Shown piece by piece: positions 63,378 through 64,000 of a stretch of DNA of 64,000 bases. The notes beneath the pieces are model-generated. The model worked only from the letters and a program-made list of their open reading frames with translations. It was not told where the DNA came from and searched no databases. Every line of letters starts with the position of its first letter. The stretch's first letter is position 1. Source of the DNA: Chryseobacterium artocarpi (lineage in GTDB: Bacteria; Bacteroidota; Bacteroidia; Flavobacteriales; Weeksellaceae); assembly GCF_001684975.1 (NCBI RefSeq), contig NZ_MAYH01000034.1, positions 620,001-684,000 of the forward strand, given 5' to 3'. Position numbers and translations under genes: made by a program.

Positions 63378-63861
63378 AGCTCATCAGTTGTGAGATTTGT
63401 TCTTTTACTTTTTGTCTCGCTCGCATAAGGTTTACCCTTACTGCATTTTCCTCCATTTCCAGCATTTCAGAAATTTCGGAAACATCATAGTCTTCTACAT
63501 CTTTCAAGTGGATGACCATCTTCTGTTTTTCCGGGAGCTGATTGATAAATCCTATAATATGTTCCTTAAGGTTATCAACTTCCATACTATAAAGCTCCGA
63601 TCTGTGAAGCTGCATATCCGCAAAGCCGATCTTTACGTCGTGATGCTTCAGCCGATTCAGACATTCGTTCCGGACGGACTTCAGTGCATAGGATTTTAAA
63701 TTTCCAAACTGCTCAAGCTCATCCCTTTTCTGCCAAAACTTCATCATGAGATCCTGTACCACATCTTCCGCTTCATCACTGCTCATGACGAATCGCTTCG
63801 CAAAACGATACATCTCGTCTTTGAGAATAAACACCGTATTCTTGAAAGTTTCCTGGGTCAT
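63352..63861 (-). CDS. ECF-type RNA polymerase sigma factor
   Basis: This 169-residue protein has a sigma region 2 (RFAKRFVMSSDEAEDVVQDLMMKFWQ, residues 19-44) and a region 4 helix-turn-helix (LPEKQKMVIHLKDVEDYDVSEISEMLEMEENAVRVNLMRARQKV). It is of the ECF class, lacking regions 1 and 3. It heads the operon sigma factor - membrane protein - DUF4252/GIN protein - DUF4252 lipoprotein. It likely controls its own operon and perhaps unlinked envelope genes. Confidence 0.92.
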   Translation of the reverse strand: MTQETFKNTVFILKDEMYRFAKRFVMSSDEAEDVVQDLMMKFWQKRDELEQFGNLKSYALKSVRNECLNRLKHHDVKIGFADMQLHRSELYSMEVDNLKEHIIGFINQLPEKQKMVIHLKDVEDYDVSEISEMLEMEENAVRVNLMRARQKVKEQISQLMSYEKRSITR

Positions 63862-63897
63862 GAGTTTTGTTTCTTATAGGTAAGACAACTAAAGTTT

Positions 63898-63905
63898 CAA
63901 ATCTA
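63898..63905 (-). promoter_or_regulatory. Promoter -7 element of the ECF sigma operon
   Basis: Minus strand reads TAGATTTG, a full TAnnTTTG match, 36 bases before the ATG. A second match, TATTTTTG, lies at 63912-63919. Confidence 0.4.
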
Positions 63906-63920
63906 TTACATCAAAAATAA

Positions 63921-63948
63921 AAAAACTTCAAAAAAAATTGAAGTTTTT
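63921..63948. terminator. Bidirectional terminator near the window end
   Basis: Perfect 10-bp stem (63921-63930 with 63939-63948) with A-rich 5' and T-rich 3' flanks. It may belong to a gene beyond the window. The last 50 bases show nothing further. Confidence 0.65.
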
Positions 63949-64000
63949 ATTATAATCGGATTAATACGTATCAAAAATATGTTTAAGGATAGACTTATCC

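Noticed and set aside
1..64000. CRISPR arrays, insertion sequences, prophage, rRNA or tRNA genes
   Set aside because: No regularly spaced direct repeats, transposase motifs, phage genes or RNA gene signatures were seen on reading through the window.

Overview
The window looks like chromosome of a Flavobacteriia member, most likely Chryseobacterium or a close relative in the Weeksellaceae (Bacteroidota). The DNA is AT-rich. Most genes are preceded by the Bacteroidota promoter -7 element TAnnTTTG, sometimes with a TTG about 16-24 bases upstream. Secreted proteins carry type IX secretion system (T9SS) C-terminal sorting domains of both type A and type B. A fused isobutyryl-CoA mutase and several Bacteroidota-type domains of unknown function (DUF177, DUF3667, DUF4252, DUF4407) fit the same origin. 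No rRNA, tRNA, CRISPR array, insertion sequence or prophage gene was seen.

Layout. 1-9.9 kb is housekeeping: the 3' end of rpmH, ftsE, a minus-strand operon (riboflavin synthase, NtrY-like histidine kinase, tRNA methyltransferase TrmN6), then pdxA, DUF177/yceD, rpmF, accB, accC, a small membrane protein and ornithine aminotransferase. 10.1-18.9 kb is a nine-gene surface-polysaccharide or LPS operon with UDP-galactopyranose mutase and eight probable glycosyltransferases. 19-23.4 kb holds gltX, accA, a secreted protein of unknown function and tsf. 23.5-33.3 kb holds three large tandem paralogous T9SS type B surface proteins. 33.5-38.8 kb holds small exported proteins, trmB and an M4 metalloprotease. 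38.9-40.8 kb is the rplM-rpsI-rpsB operon. 41-51.8 kb holds a DUF3667 membrane protein, IcmF, a Dph6-like ATPase, a serine hydrolase, a PadR regulator with its membrane partner, a LigT-like protein and ruvC. 51.8-58.9 kb has two T9SS M43 metalloprotease paralogs on the minus strand flanking a two-gene plus-strand operon. 59.2-63.9 kb has guaB and an ECF sigma factor operon with a membrane protein and two DUF4252 proteins, one also carrying a GIN/DUF2807 region.

The most interesting system is the two-gene operon at 53.9-56.9 kb. A four-segment membrane protein with a long coiled coil (DUF4407) is translationally coupled to a protein that joins a Clp/HSP100-type AAA+ ATPase to an FtsH-type M41 zinc peptidase. 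The second protein lacks the membrane anchor normal for FtsH. The pair therefore looks like a split membrane protease in which the DUF4407 protein may supply the anchor or adaptor in trans.

Other notable points are the apparent separation of rpsB from tsf by an inversion, repeat-copy variation among the three tandem surface proteins, three scattered paralogs sharing an unnamed C-terminal domain, and several inverted repeats overlapping promoters. All functions are inferred from reading motifs; no database search was run.
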